DNA of 64,000 nucleotides from JABDBE01 sp049585795 (GTDB lineage: Bacteria > Acidobacteriota > Terriglobia > Terriglobales > Acidobacteriaceae), in NCBI GenBank assembly GCA_049585795.1, contig JBAVAQ010000108.1, positions 1-64,000 of the forward strand, written 5' to 3'. Within the stretch, counting starts at the first letter, position 1; each line of letters opens with the position of its first letter. Made by a program: the position numbers and the translations under genes. Of the stretch, positions 25,619-35,529 are shown one piece after another. The notes beneath the pieces were generated by a model. The model ran no database searches. It was given only the letters and a program-made list of their open reading frames with translations, and was not told the DNA's origin.

Positions 25619-27220
25619 ATGCCTACTCCGAAGAAAGCCATTGCCGGTAGTGAGCGCGTTCCCCTCGCAGGAGCGCGAGAGATTGGCCCAGCCAACCCCC
25701 ACGAAAAACTTGATGTCACCATCCGCTTGCGTTCTCGCGCAGGGAAAAAGCCGATTGTCAGCGCGGACGCCTTCACCAAACCGATCGCGAAGCGAACCAT
25801 CCTGAGCCGCAAGGAATTCGAGCAAAGCCATGGCGCCGCGCCGGAGAGCATTGCTCGCGTCGAGGCTTTCGCTCGCGAACACAAACTTACAGTAAAGGAA
25901 AAGAGCGCGGCCCGCCGCACCGTCATTCTCTCCGGAACGGTCGCTGCCATGAATGAAGCATTCGGCGTCGAACTCAAGGAATACGAGCATCCCAACGGCA
26001 AGTACCGCGGCCGCACCGGACCGGTTCATATTCCCGCCGATCTGCACGATGTGATCGAAGGCGTCTTCGGCCTCGACAATCGTCCTCAAGCCAAGCCGCA
26101 TTTTCGCCGGCGGCGCGCCAATCCCAAAAGCCTGTCCTACGACCCCAACCAGGTCGCGACGTTCTACAGCTACCCCACCGGCGTTGATGGATCCGGGGAA
26201 TGTATCGCACTGATCGAATTGGGCGGCGGCTACAAACCTGCGGACCTGGCCAACTACTGGAAACAACTCAAGCTGGCCAAAACCCCAACCGTGTCGTCGG
26301 TTTCCGTCGGTAACGGCAGCAACAATCCCACCGGCGATCCGAACGGCCCCGACGGTGAAGTCATGCTCGACATCGAAGTCTCGGGCGCGATCGCGCCCGG
26401 CGCAAAGATCGTTGCTTATTTTGCCGACAACACCGACGCCGGCTTTCTAAACGCGATTACCACCGCCGTTCATGACAGTACCAATAACCCCTCGATCGTC
26501 TCGATCAGTTGGGGTGGTCCCGAATCCTCCTGGACGGGACAGGCAATGACCTCGATGGATGAGGCATTCCAGGCCGCGGCCGCGTTGGGCGTAACGGTTT
26601 GCGTGGCTTGCGGAGACGACGGCTCAACCGACGGCGTAACCGACGGCCTCAACCACGTCGACTTCCCTGCCTCAAGCCCTAATGTTCTGGCCTGCGGAGG
26701 CACAAAGTTGGTGGCCTCCGGCAACTCCATCACCAGCGAAACCGTCTGGAACGAACTGGCAAACAATGAAGGCGCAACCGGAGGCGGCATCAGCGATGTC
26801 TTCCCGCTGCCCAGTTGGCAGAAGAGTGCGGGCGTGCCAAAATCCGCCAATCCCAATCACAATGTTGGACGCGGTCTTCCCGACGTGACCGGAGACGCCG
26901 ATCCCACCACCGGCTACGTCACTCTCGTCGATGGCAATCCCGATGTGATCGGAGGCACCAGCGCTGTCGCACCGCTGTGGGCGGGATTGATCGCGCTCAT
27001 CAACCAGAGCATTGGAAAGCCAGCCGGCTTTATCAACCCACTGCTTTATCAGAGGGTCGCCGCCGATGACGACTTCAATGACATCACCACCGGCAGCAAC
27101 GGCGCCTATTCGGCAGGCAAGGGATGGGACGCATGCTCCGGCCTGGGCTCGCCAATCGGGACCCAAGTCGCCGCAGCACTGGGGGCACCAGCGGCGCAAG
27201 CCAAAAGAACCGGCACTTAA
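25619..27220 (+). CDS. Sedolisin-type serine-carboxyl protease (S53, kumamolisin-like)
   Basis: 533 residues with a good GAAAGGAG site. An N-terminal propeptide (about 1-165, with ILSRKEFEQSHGAA and VHIPADLHDVIEGVFGLD) matches the Pro-kumamolisin domain. The catalytic Glu and Asp are in DGEVMLDIEVSGA (Glu and Asp four apart), the oxyanion Asp in CVACGDDGSTDG and the Ser in GGTSAVAPLWAG. The C-terminal Ca2+ site is near DDDFNDIT and GWDACSGLGSP. Such enzymes are acid-active endopeptidases. No classical signal peptide is present, as in kumamolisin-like homologues, so the export route is unclear. Confidence 0.95.
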   Translation: MPTPKKAIAGSERVPLAGAREIGPANPHEKLDVTIRLRSRAGKKPIVSADAFTKPIAKRTILSRKEFEQSHGAAPESIARVEAFAREHKLTVKEKSAARRTVILSGTVAAMNEAFGVELKEYEHPNGKYRGRTGPVHIPADLHDVIEGVFGLDNRPQAKPHFRRRRANPKSLSYDPNQVATFYSYPTGVDGSGECIALIELGGGYKPADLANYWKQLKLAKTPTVSSVSVGNGSNNPTGDPNGPDGEVMLDIEVSGAIAPGAKIVAYFADNTDAGFLNAITTAVHDSTNNPSIVSISWGGPESSWTGQAMTSMDEAFQAAAALGVTVCVACGDDGSTDGVTDGLNHVDFPASSPNVLACGGTKLVASGNSITSETVWNELANNEGATGGGISDVFPLPSWQKSAGVPKSANPNHNVGRGLPDVTGDADPTTGYVTLVDGNPDVIGGTSAVAPLWAGLIALINQSIGKPAGFINPLLYQRVAADDDFNDITTGSNGAYSAGKGWDACSGLGSPIGTQVAAALGAPAAQAKRTGT

Positions 27221-27401
27221 TCGGCAGAACAAAAGTGGTGCGGCCGTTTGTGCCGCGCCACTCTCTCATTCATTAAGAAACAAACTGAGAACCGAGAACC
27301 GGCAACTAACAACTGATTTCCTCATGTGCGGGTGCCAGCGCGGGTGCCTCGCTCCTTGCGTTTCTTGCAAGGGGCGGGTGCTTGGCTCAGGCTGCGCGCC
27401 C

Positions 27402-28760
27402 TCACGTCCCCGGCAGCTTCATCCCGGCCAGTTTTCGGGCAAAGCTGGCTTTGCCCATCTGCTTGAACATTTTGCGCATCTGGGCATACTGGCGTAACAG
27501 ATTGTTGACCTCTTGCACGCTGGTCCCAGAGCCGCGCGAGATGCGCTTACGCCGGCTGCCATTGATGACCTCGTGATGCATGCGTTCATGCACGGTCATT
27601 GAATTAATGATGGCTTCGACGCGATTAATCTGTTTTTCGTCGATTTTGTCGGCATGTTTCTGCAATCCGGCGAAGGGACCGACGCTGGGCAGCATGCCCA
27701 TGATGTTTTGGATCGATCCCATCTTTTTCACCTGACGCAGTTGATCGCGAAAATCCTCGAGCGAGAAGCCATCGCCTGAGAGCGCGCGACTGGCCATCTC
27801 CTGCGCTTTCTTCTTGTCGACATTCTGCTCGGCCTTCTCGATCAGCGAAAGAATGTCGCCCATGCCGAGAATGCGGGACACGATGCGATCGGGATGGAAG
27901 GGCTCCAGCGCGTCATACTTTTCGCCCACGCCGATAAACTTGATGGGCTGCCCCGTGACTTGGCGAATCGATAGCGCGGCGCCGCCGCGGGCATCGCCAT
28001 CCATCTTGGTGAGCACGACGCCGGTCAACGAAAGCTTCTTGTGGAACTCGTCGGCGGAGTTGACCGCATCCTGCCCAGTCATGGCATCGGCGACGAACAG
28101 GATCTCCTGCGGATTGAGCAAGCGCTTCAGCGATTGCATCTCCTCCATCAGTTGGTCGTCGATGTGAAGTCGACCGGCGGTATCGACGATGAGCACGTCG
28201 GAGCCAGTGTTGATGGCCTCGCGTCGCGCTTCTTTAGCCAGGCGCTCGACCGTCGCCGTATTGGCTTCGACGTTCGCGCCCTCGTAGATGTTGGCTTTGA
28301 TCGCCTGCGCCACGACTTTAAGTTGTTCGCGCGCAGCGGGTCGGTAAACGTCGACCGAGACCAGCAGCGGACGATGACCGCCATTCTTGAACCAGTTTGC
28401 CAGCTTGCCAGAAGTCGTGGTTTTGCCGGAGCCCTGCAAACCAGCCATCAACACGACCGTTGGAGGCTGCGAAGCAAACTTCACGCGCGCCGTGTCGCGG
28501 CCCAAGGTTTCAATCAGTTCGTCGCGCAGGATCTTGATGACCTGCTCGCCCGGCGAGAACGCAGTCTCGACTTGCTGGCCGACCGCCTTCTCCTGAATGT
28601 GGTCGATGAGTTGCTTGACGACTTTGAAGTTGACGTCGGCTTCGAGCAGGGCGAGACGAATCTCGCGCAGCGCCTCCTGAATGTTCTCTTCATTGAGGAC
28701 CGCCTGCCCACGCAGAGTCTTGAACGCGCGCTGCAGTTTCTCTGAAAGATTCTCGAACAT
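27402..28760 (-). CDS. ffh: Signal recognition particle protein Ffh (SRP54)
   Basis: 452 residues. NG domain: GLQGSGKTTTSGKLANWF (P-loop), DVYRPAAREQL, VDTAGRLHIDDQLMEE, TKMDGDARGGAALS; followed by GVGEKYDALEPFHPDRIVSRILGMGD. The M domain (from about 325) has FRDQLRQVKKMGSIQNIMGMLPS and the RNA-binding SRRKRISRGSGTSVQEVN. It recognises signal sequences on ribosomes and delivers them to FtsY; GTPase activity drives the cycle. It stands alone here, without rpsP, although in some bacteria it is in the same operon. The 4.5S RNA gene was not found nearby. Confidence 0.98.
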   Translation of the reverse strand: MFENLSEKLQRAFKTLRGQAVLNEENIQEALREIRLALLEADVNFKVVKQLIDHIQEKAVGQQVETAFSPGEQVIKILRDELIETLGRDTARVKFASQPPTVVLMAGLQGSGKTTTSGKLANWFKNGGHRPLLVSVDVYRPAAREQLKVVAQAIKANIYEGANVEANTATVERLAKEARREAINTGSDVLIVDTAGRLHIDDQLMEEMQSLKRLLNPQEILFVADAMTGQDAVNSADEFHKKLSLTGVVLTKMDGDARGGAALSIRQVTGQPIKFIGVGEKYDALEPFHPDRIVSRILGMGDILSLIEKAEQNVDKKKAQEMASRALSGDGFSLEDFRDQLRQVKKMGSIQNIMGMLPSVGPFAGLQKHADKIDEKQINRVEAIINSMTVHERMHHEVINGSRRKRISRGSGTSVQEVNNLLRQYAQMRKMFKQMGKASFARKLAGMKLPGT

Positions 28761-28832
28761 AAGGTTAAGGACCTATTCTAGCAGTCGGCGCTCAAAGCAT
28801 TCGGCCCCACGCGAGTGCGAGAGACCTGAGGA

Positions 28833-29849
28833 TTACTTGCCCGCATACAACTCTTTCGCCGCGATCACGGTGTTGCAGTGGATGGTCACGGTGTCTTCGA
28901 CGCGCTGCGCGTACCCGCCGGCATAAGTAACCATGACCGGGATATTGCGAGCGCGGGCTACCCGGAAAACCAGTTCGTCGCGGCGCTTCAATCCTTCGAT
29001 GGTCAGCGCAAGGCCTCCGAGTTGATCTTCGCGGTAGGGATCGGCGCCTGCGATGTAGCAGATCAACTCCGGATCGAATTGACGAAGGCCCGAGCTGAGT
29101 GCATTGTCGAGCCATGCCAGATAATCCTCATCGCCAATCCCGTCGGGCAGATCGACGTCGATCGAAGAAGGGGGCTTCCACATCGGATAATTGTTTTCCT
29201 GATGCAGCGAGATGGTGAACACATCCCCGGCATGAGCATTGCGCACCTTCGCAGGCACAGCCGGATTCAGTGTGGAAGCAGAACTTGACGGCAGCGGCCC
29301 CGTCGGCACACGCACGCCGGCGAAAATCGCTGCTGTCCCGTTGCCCTGGTGGACGTCGCAATCGACGGTCATGGCGCGGGTGATTCGATCATCGCGCTGC
29401 ATGCGGCGGATGGCGACTGCCACATCGTGGATCATGCAGAAGCCTTCGCCGTGGTCGGGAAAGGCATGATGGAATCCGCCGCCAATATTGAAAGCGATGC
29501 GATTCCGCAGAGCAAAATCGGCAGCGAGAATCGAACCGCCCGCCGCCAGCCAGAAAGCTCGTACCAACTCCGGGGAGTAAGGAACTTCCAGTTCAAGTTC
29601 CTCGCGCGCGGAGAGTGTTCCCGCCTTCAACTTTTGTACGTAGGCAGGCGTGTGAACCAAGAGTACATCCTGATCCGATGCAAGCTGCGGAGTTACGAAA
29701 TCTTCAGTTTCGGCAAATCCAGTCTCAATCAGCCGGTCATGAATCCGCCGATACTTCTCGGACGGAAAGACGTGGGCGCCGATCGGCAAATAATAGTCGT
29801 CGCTATAAACCAGCTTGAATGGGAGCATGGTAACTTGCGGCGTTTCCAT
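28833..29849 (-). CDS. Histone-deacetylase-superfamily zinc hydrolase (acetoin-utilisation/acetylpolyamine type)
   Basis: About 338 residues from the ATG at 29849 (METPQVTML...; an ATG at 29828 is also possible). Arginase/deacetylase fold with NIGGGFHHAFPDHGEGFCMIHDVAVAI carrying the paired active-site histidines, TVDCDVHQGNGTAAIF with zinc-binding Asp and His, and CYIAGADPYREDQLGGLALT with the third zinc Asp. Bacterial members deacetylate acetylpolyamines or acetylated lysine, but this protein is a distant class where the substrate is not known. It lies 72 bases before ffh on the same strand. Confidence 0.9.
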   Translation of the reverse strand: METPQVTMLPFKLVYSDDYYLPIGAHVFPSEKYRRIHDRLIETGFAETEDFVTPQLASDQDVLLVHTPAYVQKLKAGTLSAREELELEVPYSPELVRAFWLAAGGSILAADFALRNRIAFNIGGGFHHAFPDHGEGFCMIHDVAVAIRRMQRDDRITRAMTVDCDVHQGNGTAAIFAGVRVPTGPLPSSSASTLNPAVPAKVRNAHAGDVFTISLHQENNYPMWKPPSSIDVDLPDGIGDEDYLAWLDNALSSGLRQFDPELICYIAGADPYREDQLGGLALTIEGLKRRDELVFRVARARNIPVMVTYAGGYAQRVEDTVTIHCNTVIAAKELYAGK

Positions 29850-30112
29850 AATACGCGCTCGGTCATCTGCTCTACACTCTGCTCGCGCGGCTGATATGCG
29901 CTTCGGCATGGTGTGCCCGTGACGTGAAATGTCCCGAGTTGACACTTGATGTCCCTTGCCTAGCCGAGCCTGGGTTCGTAGAGTAGGCCGCTATTGCTGA
30001 AGTAAACAGCAGCGACGCTGCAAACTTTTGCACACAAGTTAGGCATTGAAGCGAAGCTCGGCACGTCGAACGAAACAAGGGCGAAACGCCAGGTTGAACA
30101 GGAGGCTGTTTG

Positions 30113-30301
30113 ATGTGTGCCAAAAGGTTGAGCATTGTCGAATCACTACTGACAGTTTGGTCCGAAGAAAACGGGCAGGACATCGCCGAGTACGCAGTCA
30201 TGCTCGCAGTAATCCTGGTGATTGTGGTGGGAACGCTTCGCCTGATTGGCGGAAGCGCCAACAACGTGTTTTCCTCTGTAGCTAGCTCAATCGGGCAGTG
30301 A
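30113..30301 (+). CDS. Flp/Fap-type pilin precursor
   Basis: 62 residues; GGAGG lies seven bases before the ATG at 30113. The leader MCAKRLSIVESLLTVWSEENG is followed by QDIAEYAVMLAVILVIVVGTL, with the Flp prepilin cleavage pattern G/xxxxEY: cleavage after Gly21 leaves Glu at +5 and Tyr at +6. The mature product would be about 41 residues, mostly hydrophobic helix, as in Flp pilins of tad pili. No tad assembly gene lies next to it; the neighbours are a deacetylase and a convergent FG-GAP gene. Confidence 0.88.
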   Translation: MCAKRLSIVESLLTVWSEENGQDIAEYAVMLAVILVIVVGTLRLIGGSANNVFSSVASSIGQ

Positions 30302-30317
30302 CACACGATTGACGACT

Positions 30318-32012
30318 TCACAGCGGCGGAAGTGCGGTTTTCTTCTGAATTCCTTTACCTTCAATGATCGTATAAATGAAATCTGCCGGGACGTTGGGCA
30401 GCACTTCGACTTTGCCGCTTGGCCATTTGATTTCTACTTTGTCCATTTTGGCTTCGGCGCCCAAGCCAAAATGTAGTCGGGGATCGTTGCTTGAAAGGTA
30501 GCTGCCTCCGGCGCGAACTTCGTTGAACTGCACTAACTGCCCGGCTTTCACTGTGACCCGCGAGCCGATCGCCATTCGATTGCTCTTGGTTCCAACCAAA
30601 TTAAACAGCACCCGATGATTTTTGTTACGCCCTTGGTTGAGCAAGAGCGTCGGCGGTTGGCCTGTATTCAACACCACGATGTCAATGTTCCCGTCGTTCT
30701 TGAGATCGCCAAAGGCTGCGCCTCGGCGCGATTCGTCCGGGATTCCGGCAAGCACGCTGGAAACATCTTCAAACGTGCCGTCGCGGTTGTTGCGAAACAG
30801 TAGCATGGGCTGACGATATCTCGGAGCGTCGGGGACTTGGTCCATTTGCGGATACACATGTCCGTTGGCGATGAACAGATCCGGCCAGCCGTCGTTGTCC
30901 ATGTCAAAAAAACCCGTGCCCCACCCCACCGGTTCGTAGGTCGGTTTCGCTAGTTTGGCTGGATAACTTACTTCGGAGAATCCCTGCGCACCCAGGTTGT
31001 GATACAGGCTGTCGGGTTGTTCGGTGAAAGTGGTGACGAAGATAGAGAGCCGGCCCTCGTGCAGATAGTCACTCCAATCGACGCCCATGTTGCCGCGCTC
31101 CGAGCCATCGCCACTGACGGCAGCCCCGGAGAGCATGCCAACTTCTTCAAATGTCCCGTCGTGCTTGTTGTGGTAGAGGTAATTCGGACCGGAATCGTTG
31201 GCGACATATAGATCGGGCCAGCCGTCATTGTCGTAATCTCCCCAGACCGCGCCCAGGCCGTAGTATTTGTTGGGATCGTCGACGCCGGCTTTTTTGGAAA
31301 CTTCTTCGAAAGTGCCGTCGCCGCGATTGTGAAAAAGTAAATCGGATTCGCCGAGCATGCCCCAGGGTCCACATTGCACCGGGATTCCCTTGAAGCTGCA
31401 GTTCTTCTCATTCTTCCCGAAGTCAGGGAGTTTGTTGACGTCGAAGTGCACGTAGCGCGAGACGAAAAGATCCACGTGGCCGTCTCGATCGTAGTCAGCC
31501 CAGGCCGCGCCGGTGCTGAATCCTCCACCTGCCACTCCTGCTTTGTCGGTGACGTCTTCAAATTTGCAGTTGCCCAGGTTGTGATAGAGAGCGTTTCCGC
31601 CGTAGCCGGTTACGTAGATGTCGGGCAGACCGTCGTTGTCGTAATCGGCGACGGCGACGCCCATGCCCCACCCTTTTCGTGTTAACCCAGCGGATTTGGT
31701 GATGTCGCTGAATTTGAAGCCATCGTCCTGGTGATAAAGCGTGATCATGGGATCACCGCCCTGCTTGTAGCGATCGACGGTCGATCCGTTCACCGTGATG
31801 ATGTCGAGCCTGCCGTCGTTGTCGCAGTCGATCAGACCCACGCCGCCGCTCATCGATTCGACAATGTAGCGTTTGTCGGGAGATGAAATGTGGGAAACGG
31901 TAAGGCCGACTTGCGCGGCTACGTCTTCGAACTGGGGCAGCGCAGCTTTCGCAGGGGTTGTCTGCGCGGAGGCAAAGATGAGCAACAAGCCCAAGGAGAA
32001 AAATATTCGCAT
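30318..32012 (-). CDS. Secreted FG-GAP/ASPIC-UnbV beta-propeller protein
   Basis: About 564 residues from the ATG at 32012 with signal peptide (IFFSLGLLLIFASAQ). Repeated FG-GAP calcium-binding motifs: DCDNDGRLDI, DYDNDGLPDIYV, DYDRDGHVDLFV, DYDNDGWPDLYV and DMDNDGWPDLFI, each preceded by an FEDVT-type strand. The C-terminus (MAIGSRVTVKAGQLVQFNEVRAGG, SYLSSNDPRLHFGLG, VEIKWPSGKVEVL) is the ASPIC/UnbV domain. These CRTAC-type proteins are secreted and of unknown function. It ends 17 bases from the convergent pilin gene. Confidence 0.93.
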   Translation of the reverse strand: MRIFFSLGLLLIFASAQTTPAKAALPQFEDVAAQVGLTVSHISSPDKRYIVESMSGGVGLIDCDNDGRLDIITVNGSTVDRYKQGGDPMITLYHQDDGFKFSDITKSAGLTRKGWGMGVAVADYDNDGLPDIYVTGYGGNALYHNLGNCKFEDVTDKAGVAGGGFSTGAAWADYDRDGHVDLFVSRYVHFDVNKLPDFGKNEKNCSFKGIPVQCGPWGMLGESDLLFHNRGDGTFEEVSKKAGVDDPNKYYGLGAVWGDYDNDGWPDLYVANDSGPNYLYHNKHDGTFEEVGMLSGAAVSGDGSERGNMGVDWSDYLHEGRLSIFVTTFTEQPDSLYHNLGAQGFSEVSYPAKLAKPTYEPVGWGTGFFDMDNDGWPDLFIANGHVYPQMDQVPDAPRYRQPMLLFRNNRDGTFEDVSSVLAGIPDESRRGAAFGDLKNDGNIDIVVLNTGQPPTLLLNQGRNKNHRVLFNLVGTKSNRMAIGSRVTVKAGQLVQFNEVRAGGSYLSSNDPRLHFGLGAEAKMDKVEIKWPSGKVEVLPNVPADFIYTIIEGKGIQKKTALPPL

Positions 32013-32054
32013 GATGAGCCGGAAGGACAATTATAAATCGAGCGTGATGGGTGC

Positions 32055-32080
32055 GTGGGGACAGCCGCCCTCGGCTGTCC
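32055..32080. repeat. GGACAGCC hairpin repeat, copy 1
   Basis: GTGGGGACAGCC-GCCCTC-GGCTGTCC, arms of eight bases. It is the inverted partner of copy 2 at 32286-32311; the pair brackets the spacer 32031-32312, which carries no gene I could recognise. Confidence 0.6.
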
Positions 32081-32285
32081 GGGCCAGCAAGGCTCGCCTG
32101 CTTTGTTGTTGAGGTCGGTGACGCGCTGCCCCTCAGCGGCTGAAAGCCGCAAAGTTTATGCGGTCCAGACGGCATGGCTGAAAGCCATGCCCTTCCACGC
32201 TTGATCAACGCGCCACGGCGAACCCCGGACCGGCTTGGCATTAGGTGTCTTGCGAGGAGGACAAGCTGCCGAGCTTCGCTCCGCC

Positions 32286-32311
32286 GGACAGCCGAAGGCG
32301 GCTGTCCCCAC
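32286..32311. repeat. GGACAGCC hairpin repeat, copy 2
   Basis: GGACAGCC-GAAGGC-GGCTGTCCCCAC, eight-base arms, lying directly against the stop codon of the RND transporter gene at 32313. A third copy is in the etfB-etfA spacer. Confidence 0.6.
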
Positions 32312-32312
32312 A

Positions 32313-35300
32313 TTAATCGGCCGGGGCGGGCGCTGGTTGTGGGACGTGGGCTTTGCCGCGTTCGCGCCAGCCTTCGATGATCAGGTACAGGACAGGAATG
32401 AAGAAGAGATTAAGAACGGTCGACATGATCATGCCACCAAACACGGTGGTTCCCACGGAGTGGCGACCTTCCTGACCAGCGCCATGGGCCACCATTAGTG
32501 GCACTACACCAAGAATGAATGCAAACGACGTCATGAGAATTGGACGCAGACGAATTCTGGCTGCCTCGACCGTGGCTTCGACGAGCGGAAGTCCGCGTTC
32601 CCGTAACTGTTCCGCGAACTCGACGATCAGAATAGCGTTCTTGCTCGACAATCCGATCAGCATCACCAGCCCAATCTGGCAGTAAACATCGTTTTGCAAA
32701 CCACGCAAGGCTTGCGCTCCGAGGGCGCCCAGCAACGCCATAGGCACCGCCAGCAGCACGATAAACGGCAGCACGAAGCTTTCATACTGCGCGGAGAGCG
32801 TCAGATACACAACCAACACTCCGAGGCCGAACAATATGACCGTGGTCCGGCCCGAGGCCAATTCTTCGAGCGACAGCCCCGTCCATTCGTAGGTGAAACC
32901 CTGGGGCAAAACTTTCTTGCTCAAGTCCTCCATGGCAGCGATGGCCTGTCCGGAACTGAACCCTGGGCCCGGCGAGCCGTCGATTTCGGCCGAGCGAAAC
33001 AAATTGTAGTGGCTGATCACTTGCGGGGTCGTGGTCTGCGTGATTGTGGCCAGGTTCTCCAGCGGGATCATGGCGCCGGTATCCGAGCGGACGTAATACT
33101 CCTTCATATCCTTGGCCTGTGCGCGGAACTGTTTATCAGCCTGGACAAAAACACGGTACGAGCGGTTATTGAAATCGAAATCGTTGACATAAGCGGATCC
33201 CATGTAAACGCCGAGGGTATCGGTGATCTGCTGCAGGGGCACGTGCAGGCTCTTGGCTTTCTCGCGGTCGATGGTCACCAGAAATTGCGGATCGGTCGCG
33301 GTGTAGCTGCTGTAGAGGGCGGTCAGATCCTTGCGCGAGTTGCCTTGGCGAACCATGTCCTGCGTGACATTCGCCAATTCTTCCAAAGTGTGCGAACCCT
33401 GGTCCTGCACTTCAAACTGGAAACCGCCAAACTGTCCCAGGCCCTGAATCGCCGGAGGCAAGAAGCAAAGTACCAGCGCTCCGGTGATTCCGGACACGGA
33501 TCCGCGTAACCGGTTCACGACCGCGTTTGCGGAATGCTCGGCGCCCTTGCGTTGCGAATAACCTGTCAACCCGGCGTAGATGATTCCGCGGTTGGGAGCG
33601 CCGTTACCGGTGATGGCGAAAAGATTTTCGACCTCTGGCATCTTGCGCATGATCGCGCTCACCTGGTCCTCAATGTTCCTGACGTAATCGGACGACGCGC
33701 CGGGCGGAGCCTGAATGATTACCGGGAAATAACCTTGATCCTCGTCCGGGACAAAGCCTGTGGGCACACGCTGGAAAATCACGTAGGTCAGTCCCAATCC
33801 CGCGAGGAACAAGATTACCGCGACCAGGCGGAAGCGAAGAAAGGCACGAAGCGAACGCCGATACCCTTCGGTGATGCCGCTGATGATTTTGTCGACCTGC
33901 CGGAAGAACCAGCTTTTCTTTCCATGCTGGCGGCCGAGCAGGATTGCGGAAAGCGACGGCGTCAGAGTGAGGGCGTTGAATGCGGAAATTGATATCGAGA
34001 AGGCAATGGTGAGTGCGAATTGGCGGAACAGTATGCCAGTAGTTCCAGGAAAAAACGCGACCGGCACGAATACCGCGACCAGCACCAGAGATGTGGCAAT
34101 GACGGCGCCGGCGACTTCTCCCATGGCTGCCGAGGCTGCCTTACGCGGGTCGTGCTCACCTTCCTGCAGGTGGCGTTCGATATTTTCGATTACGACAATG
34201 GCGTCGTCTACTACCAGCCCAGTGGCCAGGGTGATACCAAACAGGGTCAGCGTGTTAATGGAAAATCCCAGGAGCTTGACGAAGGCGAAAGTACCAATCA
34301 GCGATACCGGAATCGTGACGGCAGGAATGATCGTGCTGCGCCAGTCTTCGAGGAATACGAAGATCACCAGAATGACCAGAACGATGGCTTCGATGAGGGT
34401 GACGAGAACGTCGCGGATCGATTCCCCGACAGCCTCGGTCGTATCGAAAGCATTTTCGTATTTCATCCCGGGCGGAAAGTGTTTCGAGAGGCGGTCTAAC
34501 TCGGCCAGAGCCCGGCGATCCACGTCCAAGGCATTCGCATTCGAGAGTTGCAGAATTGCGATTCCTACCGCGTCGTGTCCGTTGTAGACCAGATCAGAGC
34601 TGTAGTCCTCCGCACCCAGTTCGGCGCGGCCGACATCCTTGAGACGAACCAGGGTTCCATCCGCATTCGCCTTGAGGATAATGTTTTCGAACTGCTCAGG
34701 CTCGCTCAACCGCCCAATGGCCCGTACGCTGATTTGAAACTGTTGGCCGGCCTTGATCGGTGGCTGCCCCACTTGGCCGGCAGCGACCTCCACATTTTGC
34801 TCTTGCAGGGCGTTGACCATGTCGGTGGCGGTGAGGCCACGACTGGCCATGCGCACGGGATCGAGCCACAAACGCATCGAATATTTGCGCTCGCCGAAGA
34901 TGACGACGTCGGCGACTCCGGGCACTCGCTTCAACGTATCTTTCACGTAAACGTCGAGGTAGTTACTCATGAACAGCGGGGTGTAACGGTCGTCCGGCGA
35001 ATACACGCCCGCGCCGAAGACGAAGTTGCTCGACGACTTGGTAATGGTGATGCCGGTGGCTTTCACCGCGTTCGGGAGACGTCCCTGAGCGGTGTTCACC
35101 CGATTCTGAATGTCCACGGCGGCGAGGTCGGGATCGCGGTCTAATTCGAAGGTCGCAGTGATCGAACTGGAGCCGTCGTTGCCGCTGTCGGAGGTGATGT
35201 ACTTCATCCCTTGGGCGCCGTTGATTTGCTGCTCGAGGGGGATGGTGACGGCGGACTCGACGGTTTGCGCGCTGGCACCTACATATCCGCTGCTGACATT

Positions 35301-35432
35301 GACTTGCGGGGGCGCGAGATTGGGGAATTGCGCGACCGGCAAAGTGGGAATGACGACGGCGCCCGCGAGAATAATCAGCAGAGCGCAGACTGTCGCGAAT
35401 ACCGGACGTCGGATAAAGAAGTCAACGAACAT
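32313..35432 (-). CDS. RND multidrug efflux transporter, HAE-1 (AcrB-like) inner-membrane subunit
   Basis: 1039 residues, the usual AcrB/MexB length. N-terminus MFVDFFIRRPVFATVCALLIILAGA is TM1. Typical segments: LPVAQFPNLAPPQVNVSSGYVGA, TMEQQINGAQG-like LEQQINGAQGMKYITS, and TM4 GLVVDDAIVVIENIERHL with the paired proton-relay aspartates. Two periplasmic loops (about 35-330 and 560-870) and twelve TM segments complete the trimeric pump. It works with the lipoprotein adaptor encoded just upstream; an outer-membrane TolC-type channel is not encoded in the window. Substrates are unknown. Stop codon abuts a GGACAGCC repeat. Confidence 0.97.
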   Translation of the reverse strand: MFVDFFIRRPVFATVCALLIILAGAVVIPTLPVAQFPNLAPPQVNVSSGYVGASAQTVESAVTIPLEQQINGAQGMKYITSDSGNDGSSSITATFELDRDPDLAAVDIQNRVNTAQGRLPNAVKATGITITKSSSNFVFGAGVYSPDDRYTPLFMSNYLDVYVKDTLKRVPGVADVVIFGERKYSMRLWLDPVRMASRGLTATDMVNALQEQNVEVAAGQVGQPPIKAGQQFQISVRAIGRLSEPEQFENIILKANADGTLVRLKDVGRAELGAEDYSSDLVYNGHDAVGIAILQLSNANALDVDRRALAELDRLSKHFPPGMKYENAFDTTEAVGESIRDVLVTLIEAIVLVILVIFVFLEDWRSTIIPAVTIPVSLIGTFAFVKLLGFSINTLTLFGITLATGLVVDDAIVVIENIERHLQEGEHDPRKAASAAMGEVAGAVIATSLVLVAVFVPVAFFPGTTGILFRQFALTIAFSISISAFNALTLTPSLSAILLGRQHGKKSWFFRQVDKIISGITEGYRRSLRAFLRFRLVAVILFLAGLGLTYVIFQRVPTGFVPDEDQGYFPVIIQAPPGASSDYVRNIEDQVSAIMRKMPEVENLFAITGNGAPNRGIIYAGLTGYSQRKGAEHSANAVVNRLRGSVSGITGALVLCFLPPAIQGLGQFGGFQFEVQDQGSHTLEELANVTQDMVRQGNSRKDLTALYSSYTATDPQFLVTIDREKAKSLHVPLQQITDTLGVYMGSAYVNDFDFNNRSYRVFVQADKQFRAQAKDMKEYYVRSDTGAMIPLENLATITQTTTPQVISHYNLFRSAEIDGSPGPGFSSGQAIAAMEDLSKKVLPQGFTYEWTGLSLEELASGRTTVILFGLGVLVVYLTLSAQYESFVLPFIVLLAVPMALLGALGAQALRGLQNDVYCQIGLVMLIGLSSKNAILIVEFAEQLRERGLPLVEATVEAARIRLRPILMTSFAFILGVVPLMVAHGAGQEGRHSVGTTVFGGMIMSTVLNLFFIPVLYLIIEGWRERGKAHVPQPAPAPAD

Positions 35433-35529
35433 TGGGAAACAGCTTCTAGCTTCTAGCTCAGGGCGATTCCCTGGTCCACGCTAAGTCCGAGTATCGCGGG
35501 CTGGGAGCAAGGAGCTAGCAGCTAGCAGC
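35433..35529. repeat. Inverted degenerate short-repeat run between the RND genes
   Basis: AGCTTCTAGCTTCTAGCTC at the left end and GAGCTAGCAGCTAGCAGCT at the right end face each other; each is a run of imperfect 7-8 nt units. The right run touches the stop codon of the adaptor gene (35530). Confidence 0.55.
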
